Assembly (NCBI GenBank): GCA_018402345.1
Contig: JAGYIV010000010.1
Location: 372,001 to 436,000 of the forward strand
DNA from: Terrimicrobiaceae bacterium
Lineage (GTDB): Bacteria; Verrucomicrobiota; Verrucomicrobiia; Chthoniobacterales; Terrimicrobiaceae
Direction: 5' to 3'
Length of the DNA: 64,000 nt
Positions 25,135 to 33,581 of this stretch are shown here, in pieces; positions within the stretch are counted from its first letter, which is position 1; the number at the start of each line of letters is the position of its first letter. Under the pieces are notes generated by a model. The model did no database searches, was not told where the DNA came from, and saw only the letters and a list, made by a program, of their open reading frames with translations. Position numbers and translations under genes: made by a program.

Positions 25135-25887
25135 ATGGCAACTTCCTACCTGCAAACCGCCCTCGATGCCGCCCAAGCCGCCGGCGGGTTCCTCCGCGCG
25201 AATTTCGGCAAGCCGCTCCATGTCGACGAAAACCTCGCCCACGACATCAAACTCGAACTCGACAAGCGCACCCAGTCCCTCATCGAATCCCTCATCCTCG
25301 ACCGCCATCCCCACCACGCGATCTACGGCGAGGAGGGCGTCCACGGCGACCAGAACAGCGAGTTCCAGTGGATCATCGACCCCATCGACGGCACCGTGAA
25401 CTTTTTCTACAACATCCCCCACTTCGCCGTCTCGATCGCCCTCCGCCAAGCGGGCAAAATCATCGTCGGCGTCATCTACGACCCCATGCGCGATGAATTG
25501 TGGTCGGTCGAAGCCGGTTCACCGGCCCTTCTCAATGGCCAACCCATCGCTGTCAGCCCCCGCACCGCCCTCTCCGAATCCACCATCTCCGTGGGCGTCT
25601 CTAAATCCATCAACACCATCAACCGCGGCATCCCCCTCTTTGAAAAAATGGTCCGCAACGCGAAAAAATGCCGCATGATGGGCAGCGCCTCGCTCGATAT
25701 CGCCTACGTGGCCTGCGGACGCCTCGACGCCTACATCGAGAACATGATCAGCCTCTGGGATGTCGCCGCGGGCATCCTCCTCGTCGAAACAGCCGGCGGC
25801 CGCGTGGACATGCAACCCCACGAATCCCTCCCGGAGAAATACTCGATCGTCGCCTCAAGCGGCCACGTGGACCTCGCCCTCGAATGA
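25135..25887 (+). CDS. Inositol monophosphatase family protein
   Basis: A 250-residue Mg-dependent sugar-phosphate phosphatase. Metal-binding motifs are YGEEGVHGD, WIIDPIDGTVNF (the DPxDGTxNF signature) and SLWDVAAGILL (WDxAAG). The family includes SuhB/inositol phosphatase and histidinol-phosphatase; the substrate cannot be decided here. The ATG at 25135 (MATSYLQTAL) is at the family start; an in-frame ATG at 25111 would add 8 residues. The stop overlaps the ispF start (ATGA). Confidence 0.9.
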   Translation: MATSYLQTALDAAQAAGGFLRANFGKPLHVDENLAHDIKLELDKRTQSLIESLILDRHPHHAIYGEEGVHGDQNSEFQWIIDPIDGTVNFFYNIPHFAVSIALRQAGKIIVGVIYDPMRDELWSVEAGSPALLNGQPIAVSPRTALSESTISVGVSKSINTINRGIPLFEKMVRNAKKCRMMGSASLDIAYVACGRLDAYIENMISLWDVAAGILLVETAGGRVDMQPHESLPEKYSIVASSGHVDLALE

Positions 25888-26363
25888 TCGCCACAGGCAT
25901 CGGCTACGACGTCCATCGCCTTGTCGCAGGGCGTCCCCTCGTCCTCGGCGGCGTCGAAATCCCCCACCCCCTCGGCCTCGAGGGCCACTCGGATGCCGAT
26001 GTCCTATGCCACGCCATCGCCGACGCCATCCTCGGCGCGGCAGGCGAACCCGACATCGGTCACCTCTTTCCGAACACAGACCCCGCAATCCGCGGCATCT
26101 CGAGCCTCGAAATCCTCCGCCGCGTCCGCTCGGTCCTGGAGGAAAAATCCATCCGCCTCCATAACATCGACGCCACCCTCATCGCCGAGGAACCAAAAAT
26201 CTCCCCACACCTCACCCTCATGAAGGAACGCATCGGCGCAGCCCTCAACCTCCCCGTCACGCGCGTGGGCATCAAGGCTACCACCAACGAATCCCTCGGA
26301 TTCACCGGCCGCGGCGAAGGAATGGCCGCCCTCGCCTCCGCCTGCGTGGACCGCCCGGAGTAA
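25884..26363 (+). CDS. ispF: 2-C-methyl-D-erythritol 2,4-cyclodiphosphate synthase
   Basis: IspF makes the cyclodiphosphate intermediate of the MEP isoprenoid pathway. The 159-residue protein has the zinc site in GIGYDVHRL and GHSDADVLCHAIADAILGAA, then DIGHLFPNTDP and, near the C-terminus, KATTNESLGFTGRGEGMAA. All standard motifs are intact. Its ATG overlaps the phosphatase stop codon by 4 bases. Confidence 0.96.
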   Translation: MIATGIGYDVHRLVAGRPLVLGGVEIPHPLGLEGHSDADVLCHAIADAILGAAGEPDIGHLFPNTDPAIRGISSLEILRRVRSVLEEKSIRLHNIDATLIAEEPKISPHLTLMKERIGAALNLPVTRVGIKATTNESLGFTGRGEGMAALASACVDRPE

Positions 26364-26379
26364 GCGATCCTCATCAAAA

Positions 26380-26401
26380 AATATCCGCTTGATGTTATAA
26401 C
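26380..26401 (+). promoter_or_regulatory. Candidate promoter/operator of the AbrB-Doc pair
   Basis: An AT-rich island in GC-rich surroundings. It includes the perfect 8-base palindrome GTTATAAC (26394-26401), which contains a -10-like TATAAC and lies 21 bases before the antitoxin start. AbrB/MazE-type antitoxins bind such palindromes, so autoregulation is plausible; no second copy of the site is evident. Confidence 0.35.
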
Positions 26402-26422
26402 TTTTGGTGCAACATTTGCCCC

Positions 26423-26653
26423 ATGGTTATCGATCTCAAAATTCGCAAAGTCGGAAACTCCTTGGGCGTGATTCTACCGAAGGAGGCCCTCGCCAAAATG
26501 AATGCCGCCGAAGGCGATTCACTTGTTCTCACCGAGACACCGGAAGGGGGCTTCCGCATGACGCCGAATCGCCATGGATTCAGCGAACAAATGAAAATCG
26601 CCGAGGATATCTCGCGCCGCTACAGAAATGCTTTCAGGGAACTGGCCAAATGA
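26423..26653 (+). CDS. AbrB/MazE-type antitoxin
   Basis: A 76-residue swapped-hairpin DNA-binding protein beginning MVIDLKIRKVGNSLGVILPK. The KVGNSLGVILPKEALA segment is the diagnostic AbrB/SpoVT strand-turn. The C-terminal half (EQMKIAEDISRRYRNAFREL) should wrap the toxin. It overlaps the toxin gene by 4 bases (ATGA), the usual toxin-antitoxin layout. It is probably both antitoxin and autorepressor. Confidence 0.85.
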   Translation: MVIDLKIRKVGNSLGVILPKEALAKMNAAEGDSLVLTETPEGGFRMTPNRHGFSEQMKIAEDISRRYRNAFRELAK

Positions 26654-27069
26654 ATGAACCGTTTTGGATCAGGCAAGACGTGATTCTTGCCTTCCATGAA
26701 CGCCTTCTTTCGGAGCACGGAGGTTCTGCGGGTCTAAGGGAGCCGGGCCTTCTGGAATCTGCCATGGAACGACCTCGCAACCTTTTCGCTTACTCGAATC
26801 CGACACTTCATGATCTCGCGGCAAGCTACGGTTACGGCATTATCCAAAACCATCCCTTCATCGATGGAAACAAGCGCATCGGCATGGGCGCGGCGGTTCT
26901 TTTTTTGGAGGTGAACGCAATGCGATTCACCGCCACAGAAGAAGACGCCGTCCTGCGCACCCTCGCACTTGCCGCCAGGCGAGATGAGCGAGTCCGCCTT
27001 CGCCGCGTGGCTCGAGGCGAATTCCCACCCAGCTTGACCAGCGCGCCCCTGCGCGCGCTCGCGGATTGA
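26650..27069 (+). CDS. doc: Death-on-curing (Doc/Fic) family toxin
   Basis: A 139-residue Fic-fold protein with the Doc catalytic motif HPFIDGNKR (68-76), a slight variant of the HxFx(D/N)GNKR signature. Phage P1 Doc phosphorylates EF-Tu and stops translation; the same activity is likely but not proven here. GLREPGLLESAMERPRNLFA is the typical N-terminal Doc segment. Its partner is an AbrB-type protein, not the classical Phd. valS begins 32 bases downstream. Confidence 0.88.
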   Translation: MNEPFWIRQDVILAFHERLLSEHGGSAGLREPGLLESAMERPRNLFAYSNPTLHDLAASYGYGIIQNHPFIDGNKRIGMGAAVLFLEVNAMRFTATEEDAVLRTLALAARRDERVRLRRVARGEFPPSLTSAPLRALAD

Positions 27070-27101
27070 ATCCCGCGCAATTCCCTGCACAATCCCGCGC
27101 C

Positions 27102-29678
27102 ATGTCCGAATTGTCGAAAGCCTACGAACCGCAGTCCGTCGAAGAAAAATGGTATGCCCACTGGATCGATCAGGGCCACTTCACCGCGGACCCCTCCTCA
27201 CCGAAGCCCGCCTACTCGATCGTTATCCCCCCGCCGAATGTCACCGGCGTCCTCACGCTCGGCCATGTCCTCAACAACACGCTCCAGGACATCCTCGCCC
27301 GCCGCGCCCGCCAGACCGGCCACGAAGTTCTCTGGCTCCCCGGCACCGACCACGCCGGCATCGCCACGCAAACCGTTGTCGAGCGCAAGCTCCGCAAGGA
27401 AGAAAAGAAAACCCGCCACGACCTCGGCCGCGACGAGTTCCTCAAGCGCGTCTGGGAGTGGAAGGACAAACACGGCGGCATCATCATCAACCAACTCAAA
27501 AAACTCGGCTGCTCGTGCGATTGGACCCGCGAGCGCTTCACGATGGACGACGCCTACGCGCGCAAAGTCCAAGAGGTCTTCGTCGATCTCCACGCGAAAG
27601 GGATGATCTATCGCGGCAAGCGCATGGTGAATTGGTGCCCCGTCTCGCTCACCGCGCTCAGCGACGAAGAGGTCATCCCGAAAACCCAAAAATCCTTTTT
27701 CTACCACTACCGCGTCGAAGTCGTGGAAAAACCCGGCACCTTCCTCGAGATCGCCACCACCCGCCCCGAGACGATCATGGCCGACACCGCCGTGGCTGTG
27801 AATCCCAAGGACCCCCGCTACGCCGCGCTCATCGGCCTCCATGTCCGCCGCCCCCTCCCCGCCAATGTGGAAGCCCTTCTCCCGATCATCGGCGATGAGG
27901 CCGTCGACTTTGAATTCGGCACCGGCGTCCTCAAAGTCACGCCCGCGCACGACAAAACCGACTACGAAATCGGCCTCCGCCACAACCTGCCGGTCATCGA
28001 TATTTTCAATCCCGACGCGACTCTCAATGACCTCGCCGGCGAGGAATTCGCAGGCCTCGACCGCTTTGAAGCCCGCACCGAAGCCGTTGCCAAACTCCAG
28101 GAACTCGGCCTCCTCGTGAAGGAGGAACCCCACGAAAACAATGTCGGCTTCAGCGAACGCGCCGATGTCCCCATCGAACCCCGCCTCTCCGAGCAGTGGT
28201 TCCTCAAATACCCGAAAACCGCCGAGGCCCGCGACGCCGTCCGCCAGCACCTCATCCGCTTCTTCCCCGACCGCTGGGAAAAAGTCTACGACCACTGGCT
28301 CGAAAATATCCAAGACTGGTGCATCTCCCGCCAACTCTGGTGGGGCCACCGCATCCCGGTTTGGTATCGCAACGACGACCTCCTCTGCCAAATCGACTCC
28401 CCCGGCGAAGGCTGGGTTCAGGACCCCGATGTGCTCGACACTTGGTTCTCCTCGTGGCTCTGGGCCCACGAAACCATGGATGCCGCCGCGCTGAAAAAAT
28501 TCTTCCCCACCAGCGTGCTCGTGACCGGCCCCGACATTATCTTCTTCTGGGTCGCCCGCATGATCATGGCCAGTCTCGAATACACCGGCCAAATCCCGTT
28601 CCGCGATGTCTACTTCACCGGAATCATCCGCGACAAACAGGGCCGCAAAATGTCAAAGAGCCTCGGTAATTCACCCGACCCGCTCGACCTCATCGCAAAA
28701 TTCGGTGCGGACGGCATTCGCTTCGGACTCCTCCGCATCGCCCCGCAGGGTCAGGACATCAAATTCGACGAACAGCAAATCGTCGAAGGGCGCAACTTCT
28801 GCAACAAGCTCTGGAACGCCTGCCGATTCCGGCAAATGCAAGGCCCGCTCGACCCGCAGGCCGATCCGTCCAAACACGACCTCTCGCTCTTCGCTCAAGA
28901 CCTCCTCGCCCGACTCGACGCCACCATCCGCCGCGTCAACGAAGGCTACGACTCCTACAAATTCAGCGACATCGCCCAAGCGCTCTACGACTTCGTCTGG
29001 GGCGATTTTTGCGACCGCTTCATCGAAGTCGCGAAATCCGATTTCGCCACCGACTCCCCCCGCCGCGCCGGCACGCTGGCGACTCTCGACTACACCATCA
29101 AACGCATCCTCCAACTCCTCCACCCCTACGCGCCATTCCTCACCGAGGAACTCTGGCACGGCCTCGGCCTGGGGAACGAAAGCATCCAATTCAGCGGATG
29201 GCCCGAACCCGCCAATTTCAATCCCGACACCCGCGCCGAGGCCATATTCACCGCCGTCTCCGCCGCCCGCAACCTCCGCGCCACCTACGGTATCCAGAGC
29301 AACCGCCGCCTCCCCTGGCAACTCGCCCCCGCCGCCGATTGGGTCAAAAACGAACTCACTGTCCTCGCGATCCTTCTCCACGCCGAGACGCTCACACTCT
29401 GTGAAACCGCCCCTGCCGGCCACGCCGCCTGCCCCACCGACATCGGCACGATCCACCTTCCGCTCGAAGGCATCATCGACCCCGCCACCGAAGCCAAACG
29501 ACTCAACGGCGAAATCCGCAAAGTCGAATCCGAAATCGAAAAAGTCGCCAAAAAACTCTCCAGTGAAACCTTCGTCCAAAACGCCCCCGCCGAAGTCGTC
29601 GCGGACCACCGCCAGCGCCAACAAGACTGGATCGCCAAACTCGCCGAACTCCAAAAAGCCAGAACGGCCCTTGGCTAA
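27102..29678 (+). CDS. valS: Valyl-tRNA synthetase
   Basis: ValS charges tRNA-Val. The 858-residue class I synthetase has the HIGH-like motif PPNVTGVLTLGHVLNNT near residue 50, the editing domain with TTRPETIMADTAVAVNP and KVTPAHDKTDYEIG, and the KMSKS motif in RKMSKSLGNSPDPLDL. An anticodon-binding domain and a C-terminal coiled coil (EAKRLNGEIRKVESEIEKVA), typical of ValS, follow. The ATG at 27102 is chosen; an upstream ATG at 27066 overlaps the toxin end. Confidence 0.97.
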   Translation: MSELSKAYEPQSVEEKWYAHWIDQGHFTADPSSPKPAYSIVIPPPNVTGVLTLGHVLNNTLQDILARRARQTGHEVLWLPGTDHAGIATQTVVERKLRKEEKKTRHDLGRDEFLKRVWEWKDKHGGIIINQLKKLGCSCDWTRERFTMDDAYARKVQEVFVDLHAKGMIYRGKRMVNWCPVSLTALSDEEVIPKTQKSFFYHYRVEVVEKPGTFLEIATTRPETIMADTAVAVNPKDPRYAALIGLHVRRPLPANVEALLPIIGDEAVDFEFGTGVLKVTPAHDKTDYEIGLRHNLPVIDIFNPDATLNDLAGEEFAGLDRFEARTEAVAKLQELGLLVKEEPHENNVGFSERADVPIEPRLSEQWFLKYPKTAEARDAVRQHLIRFFPDRWEKVYDHWLENIQDWCISRQLWWGHRIPVWYRNDDLLCQIDSPGEGWVQDPDVLDTWFSSWLWAHETMDAAALKKFFPTSVLVTGPDIIFFWVARMIMASLEYTGQIPFRDVYFTGIIRDKQGRKMSKSLGNSPDPLDLIAKFGADGIRFGLLRIAPQGQDIKFDEQQIVEGRNFCNKLWNACRFRQMQGPLDPQADPSKHDLSLFAQDLLARLDATIRRVNEGYDSYKFSDIAQALYDFVWGDFCDRFIEVAKSDFATDSPRRAGTLATLDYTIKRILQLLHPYAPFLTEELWHGLGLGNESIQFSGWPEPANFNPDTRAEAIFTAVSAARNLRATYGIQSNRRLPWQLAPAADWVKNELTVLAILLHAETLTLCETAPAGHAACPTDIGTIHLPLEGIIDPATEAKRLNGEIRKVESEIEKVAKKLSSETFVQNAPAEVVADHRQRQQDWIAKLAELQKARTALG

Positions 29679-29815
29679 GGCATGCCCACGCTCAATTCTT
29701 GCCAAATCGCTTCGCGCCCTCCCTGCCCCAGCGGTGACAGTTCTGATCTCCCACCGCTCAGGAGACTCATCGCCCCGCCACCCACGAGGGGTCAGTCCCT
29801 CACATTGTCATATTT

Positions 29816-32368
29816 TCAGGTCCCGATACCATACCGGCCTGTATTCAGTGGCGAGGAGGGAAACCTGCGGCGCAATTCGTCGAGGGCTTTTTCGGCTTCG
29901 TCATCGTTGAATGTCCGGAGATACGCATCGGCTGCCCGCCTCAACGCGCGAGGAGTCGTCTCGGCGTCGTCCGTCAGCACCGAGACCGCCATGAACGACC
30001 TTGCCGCGCTGTCATAGTCGCCGACAGCAAAAAAAACCTCGCCTGAAAGCAATCGCGCCTCGGCATTCAATCTCCCCTCGGGCTGCAAAAACAACGCCTG
30101 GTCGATATCGCGGCGGGCTTCCTCCATGCGATTCATTCCCAGCAACGCTTTGGCCCTCGCCAAATGCCCCCGCGCTTGCGACGGCGGATCTGTGACCACC
30201 GCCAAATAGCGCGTGGCGGCCTCGGCAGACTCCGCATGCCCGCCCAGCGCGTTTCGTGACTCGGCCAGCAATATCCAGACCTCCGGCCCGCCCACTCCGC
30301 CTTCTTCAATGAGCGGCTTGAGCGTCTGCTCGACCTTCTCGTGACTGCCCGCAGCAGCATGCCCACCGGCGATCCAAACCAGCACCTCGGGCGGTAATGG
30401 AGCGCCGTTGTATCCCTCGAATTCAGCAACTGCTGCCGAGAAGTCCTGCTGATGGTATCGGGCAAGGATCATCCTCAGCGCCGCGCGCTCACCATAGGTC
30501 TTGGCATCCAAACGCCTGGCCTCGGCGAGCCGCGCCACCGCCTCGTCCATATCCTTGTTTTCATAGGCAGCCCACCCGAGCCAATAGTTCCCCTGAGCAG
30601 CAGCGGCGGTCTTCGGGTATTTCTGCAACAAAAGCCGGAAGGCTGCCGCCATGTCATCGTTGCGTTTGAGTTGACCGCAAGTGAGAGCCTTCTGGAGCAA
30701 GGCCACCTCGACATCGGCGCTTAGTGGATACTCCGTCAGCACGCGGTCGAAATCCGCCGCGGCCCCCTCGAAATCACCCGACTTCTGGCGGGCCAGACCG
30801 ATTTGCACCAACGCGCCCGCCGCGAGTTTGTCCTGTGGATAACTTCGCACAAAGGCATCGTAGGCCGTCACCGCCGCGGAGTGGTCGCCTGCGGCTGAGA
30901 GGCTCCAAGCCTGTTTGTAGAGGGCGGCAGGGCGTTGACTTTCCTTGAGCTGGGGATACTTCAGCGCGGCCTCATAGGCTCCGGCCGCATCGGCGTGCCT
31001 GCCTTGCTGAAAAAGCGCCTCGGCTTTTAACAGAGCGGCTGAAGCAGCGATGGAAGGCTCTGGGGTTTCGGCCAAAAAAAGATCGACCTCTCGGGGCAGC
31101 GACTTGTCTTGGGAGGCGTGGAGGGCCAGCAGTCGCTGATAGCCAAGTTCAGATGCCTCGCCCGCAGACGAATCATCCGCCAACATCTCTTCATATAAGG
31201 CCGCCGCACCGGCATTGTCCCCCGTCTCGCGCATGGATGCCGCCAGCACCCTCAACGCCTCAGCTCGGCGCTCGGGTGCCACAGCCAAAGCGGTCTCCCG
31301 CCCCCCCGCCACCACTCCGGCGTGATCGCCGCTTTTATAGCGCAGGAGCATCGATTGAAAATGCGCGGCGGACTTCACATCAGCATCCCCGCGAGCGACT
31401 GCGATCCCGTAAAGCTCGAGTGCCGACGGGATGTTTCCCGCGGCCGACGCGATTCCTGCGGCCTCCAACGCGGCACTGGCAGCCACATCGTCCTCAGCCG
31501 CAGCCTTTGCAAGCTGCTCGAAAGTCTTCAGCGCGGCCCTGTTTTCCCCCCGCTTCAACTGGATCGCCCCGAGGGCCATCGCGGCATTGTCGCGGTAGGG
31601 ATTCTCTCCCCCTGCCGAAAGAACAGCCTCGTAGCGCGTGGCTGCATCGATGATCCGACCGGCCGACTCGTGGCTCCTGCCAGCGAAATACGCAGAGGAC
31701 AGCCGCACCCCGTTATCCTTGGCCTCACGGGCGGCGAGGTCGAATTGCGCAGCTGCGGCATCGCTCTTCTTCTCGGCGAAAAGAATGCCCCCCAGCCGAT
31801 AGGCCCCGGCGGCAGCGAATTCGCCGGATTGGAATTCCATCACCAACTTTTCATAGGCCGCACGCGCAGCATCGGCATGGCCCAGCGCACGGTGCGACTC
31901 GGCAAGACGGAACATGGCGGCATCGCGCTCGGGCGACCCCGAACCCGAAACCAAAAACACCTCATATTCGGGAATTGCCAAATCAAACATCCGCCGCGCG
32001 AAAAACGAGTTCGCCCGCCCGAGCGCGGAATCCGTGCCGCCTTCCACAGCACCCGGCGCGATACGAATGATGCCGCTCTGCGCGTCAGCGTTATCCTCAG
32101 TAGATATGGAAGGAACCTGTAGAGACGGCGGCGGAGTTGGAGAGGGCGTGACTGGCGCGGAAGACTCCACCGCCACGGCCTTCCTCACCGTCACCTCCGC
32201 GGTATCTGCGGGCAGTGCACGACGCACTTCGACCTCTTCCTGCACACGCTCCATCCACGGCGGGTTGTCATAGTTTTCCAGCGAGACCGGCACCGCGCGC
32301 CTGACTTCCTGCGCGTGCATCCAGCCGCAACAACCCAGCAAAACAAAAGCCAACCGCCCCACGCTCAT
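29816..32368 (-). CDS. Large exported TPR protein of the ExbB-ExbD operon
   Basis: An 850-residue protein. The N-terminus MSVGRLAFVLLGCCGWMHAQ is a signal peptide, with LLGC as a possible lipobox. A Pro/Thr-rich stretch (about residues 75-90) leads into some 15 to 20 TPR-like repeats, for example FDLAIPEYEVFLVSG, GHADAARAAYEKLVMEF and GDFEGAAADFDRVLTEYP. The start overlaps the exbD stop (ATGA), so it is made with the ExbB/ExbD motor. A periplasmic TPR partner is reminiscent of CpoB/YbgF in the Tol system, but the similarity is of type, not of sequence. Its function is unknown. Confidence 0.82.
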   Translation of the reverse strand: MSVGRLAFVLLGCCGWMHAQEVRRAVPVSLENYDNPPWMERVQEEVEVRRALPADTAEVTVRKAVAVESSAPVTPSPTPPPSLQVPSISTEDNADAQSGIIRIAPGAVEGGTDSALGRANSFFARRMFDLAIPEYEVFLVSGSGSPERDAAMFRLAESHRALGHADAARAAYEKLVMEFQSGEFAAAGAYRLGGILFAEKKSDAAAAQFDLAAREAKDNGVRLSSAYFAGRSHESAGRIIDAATRYEAVLSAGGENPYRDNAAMALGAIQLKRGENRAALKTFEQLAKAAAEDDVAASAALEAAGIASAAGNIPSALELYGIAVARGDADVKSAAHFQSMLLRYKSGDHAGVVAGGRETALAVAPERRAEALRVLAASMRETGDNAGAAALYEEMLADDSSAGEASELGYQRLLALHASQDKSLPREVDLFLAETPEPSIAASAALLKAEALFQQGRHADAAGAYEAALKYPQLKESQRPAALYKQAWSLSAAGDHSAAVTAYDAFVRSYPQDKLAAGALVQIGLARQKSGDFEGAAADFDRVLTEYPLSADVEVALLQKALTCGQLKRNDDMAAAFRLLLQKYPKTAAAAQGNYWLGWAAYENKDMDEAVARLAEARRLDAKTYGERAALRMILARYHQQDFSAAVAEFEGYNGAPLPPEVLVWIAGGHAAAGSHEKVEQTLKPLIEEGGVGGPEVWILLAESRNALGGHAESAEAATRYLAVVTDPPSQARGHLARAKALLGMNRMEEARRDIDQALFLQPEGRLNAEARLLSGEVFFAVGDYDSAARSFMAVSVLTDDAETTPRALRRAADAYLRTFNDDEAEKALDELRRRFPSSPLNTGRYGIGT

Positions 32369-32778
32369 TCCACGCGACCGGTCGCGAACGCGACATTCCA
32401 TATATTCGCCCGGCGGCAAACATCCAGCACCTCGACAACATGCCGATAGTCGACATTTTCGTCGCCGCGCAGGATCACCGCCTGGTCGGGATACAACGCG
32501 GCGATCTTGGCCAATGCCGCCTCGAGGGCCGCGGCGTCCATCTCGCGGCGGTTCATCACCACCGTTCCGTCGGACCTCACATTCAGAATCACCTCGCCGA
32601 CCGCGCGCCGCGATTCCTTCCCCTCACTCGCCTTGGGCACTTTCACGTCGAGTTCCATCTCGCTGCGCGAAAAATTCCACGTCATCAAAAAGAAAATCAG
32701 CAACAGGAAAACAATATCCACCATCGGGGCGATTTGAATCCCCGGCGGCTGGGACGGCATTGCCACGCGGAATCGCAT
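32365..32778 (-). CDS. exbD: Biopolymer transport protein ExbD/TolR family
   Basis: The 137-residue protein has one TM preceded by the ExbD-type sequence IQIAPMVDIVFLLLIFFLMT, whose Asp is the conserved proton-path residue. A periplasmic domain follows with VILNVRSDGTVVMN and ALYPDQAVILRGDENVDY. With ExbB it forms a proton-motive-force-driven motor. The start overlaps the exbB stop (TGATG) and the end overlaps the TPR gene. Confidence 0.92.
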   Translation of the reverse strand: MRFRVAMPSQPPGIQIAPMVDIVFLLLIFFLMTWNFSRSEMELDVKVPKASEGKESRRAVGEVILNVRSDGTVVMNRREMDAAALEAALAKIAALYPDQAVILRGDENVDYRHVVEVLDVCRRANIWNVAFATGRVE

Positions 32779-33482
32779 CAGTCCTTTCCAGATTCGGAGT
32801 GACCGGATCCCAATTGCGCCATCAGTATCGTGGAGGCCGCCTCGAGGTCGGAAATCATGCCCTGCACCCGCCCTCGGAAAAACGCATACGCGGCCATCGC
32901 AGGAATCCCGATGAACAACCCCGCGGCGGTGGTCACCAAAGCCTCTGCCACCCCGCCGGCGAGCATCATCGGCCGCGAAGCCACGATATCGCTGGCAACC
33001 ACGGAGAACGACTTGATCATCCCAAGGACCGTGCCGAACAGACCGACCATCGGCGCGATCGAGCCGATGTCCGCCAGATAGCTGATTCGCTGGTTCCAAA
33101 GCCCCGCCAGTCGGATTCCCTCGGCCTCCGCGATCTCCCTCGCCTCTGCCATGCCTGCGCCCGGATGGTTCTCCAAAAAATGCAGCGCCTTTTCCATCAC
33201 CCCGGCGACCGCCTCGTTGTGCCTTTCCGAGACAGCCAGCAACGCGGAAAGATCCTTCCTCTTCAACATCGCATCCGCCGTCTTCATATAGCGCCCGCTT
33301 ACCACCATCCCGCGCCGCAGCGTGATCAGGTAAAAGAAAATCAACATCAACGCCACCACCGAGAGCGCCGCAAGCGGATACATCACAAGACCGCCCGACA
33401 CCAGCACCTCCAACAAACTCGTCGTGCCGACATCCTGCACTCCGGCCGCAATCGGAGACACCCAAAAAGTGGTTGCATTCAT
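32778..33482 (-). CDS. exbB: MotA/TolQ/ExbB proton channel family protein
   Basis: The 234-residue protein has TM1 near 30-55 (GGLVMYPLAALSVVALMLIF) and the conserved ExbB/TolQ C-terminal half. LADIGSIAPMVGLFGTVLGM and GVAEALVTTAAGLFIGIPAM form TM2-TM3 with the proton-pathway Thr residues. It is the first gene of the operon and faces the divergent miaB gene across 99 bases. No TonB or TolA gene is in the window. Confidence 0.92.
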   Translation of the reverse strand: MNATTFWVSPIAAGVQDVGTTSLLEVLVSGGLVMYPLAALSVVALMLIFFYLITLRRGMVVSGRYMKTADAMLKRKDLSALLAVSERHNEAVAGVMEKALHFLENHPGAGMAEAREIAEAEGIRLAGLWNQRISYLADIGSIAPMVGLFGTVLGMIKSFSVVASDIVASRPMMLAGGVAEALVTTAAGLFIGIPAMAAYAFFRGRVQGMISDLEAASTILMAQLGSGHSESGKD

Positions 33483-33581
33483 ACGATCCGCGACACTACC
33501 ACCCAGACCCCTCCTTGCAAGCCGCGCGGCACTTCTCCTTGCCCGCCGCCACGCTCTCGAGCACATTTCCCGCCCACACCC

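Noticed and set aside
27198-29705. Long minus-strand open frames (464 and 344 codons) opposite valS
   Set aside because: They mirror the codon structure of valS in a GC-rich genome and read as low-complexity Gly/Ala/Glu/Val-rich protein with no domain; valS accounts for the region completely.
29679-29815. Possible terminator between converging valS and the TPR gene (AGCGGT...ACCGCT)
   Set aside because: Only six base pairs with a 17-base loop and no T-run on either strand; I see nothing else in this 137-base gap.
32514-33581. Long N-terminal extension of the miaB frame antisense to exbD/exbB
   Set aside because: It is rich in Arg, Pro and His as expected for antisense of a membrane protein gene; MiaB's first Fe-S motif follows the ATG at 33582.
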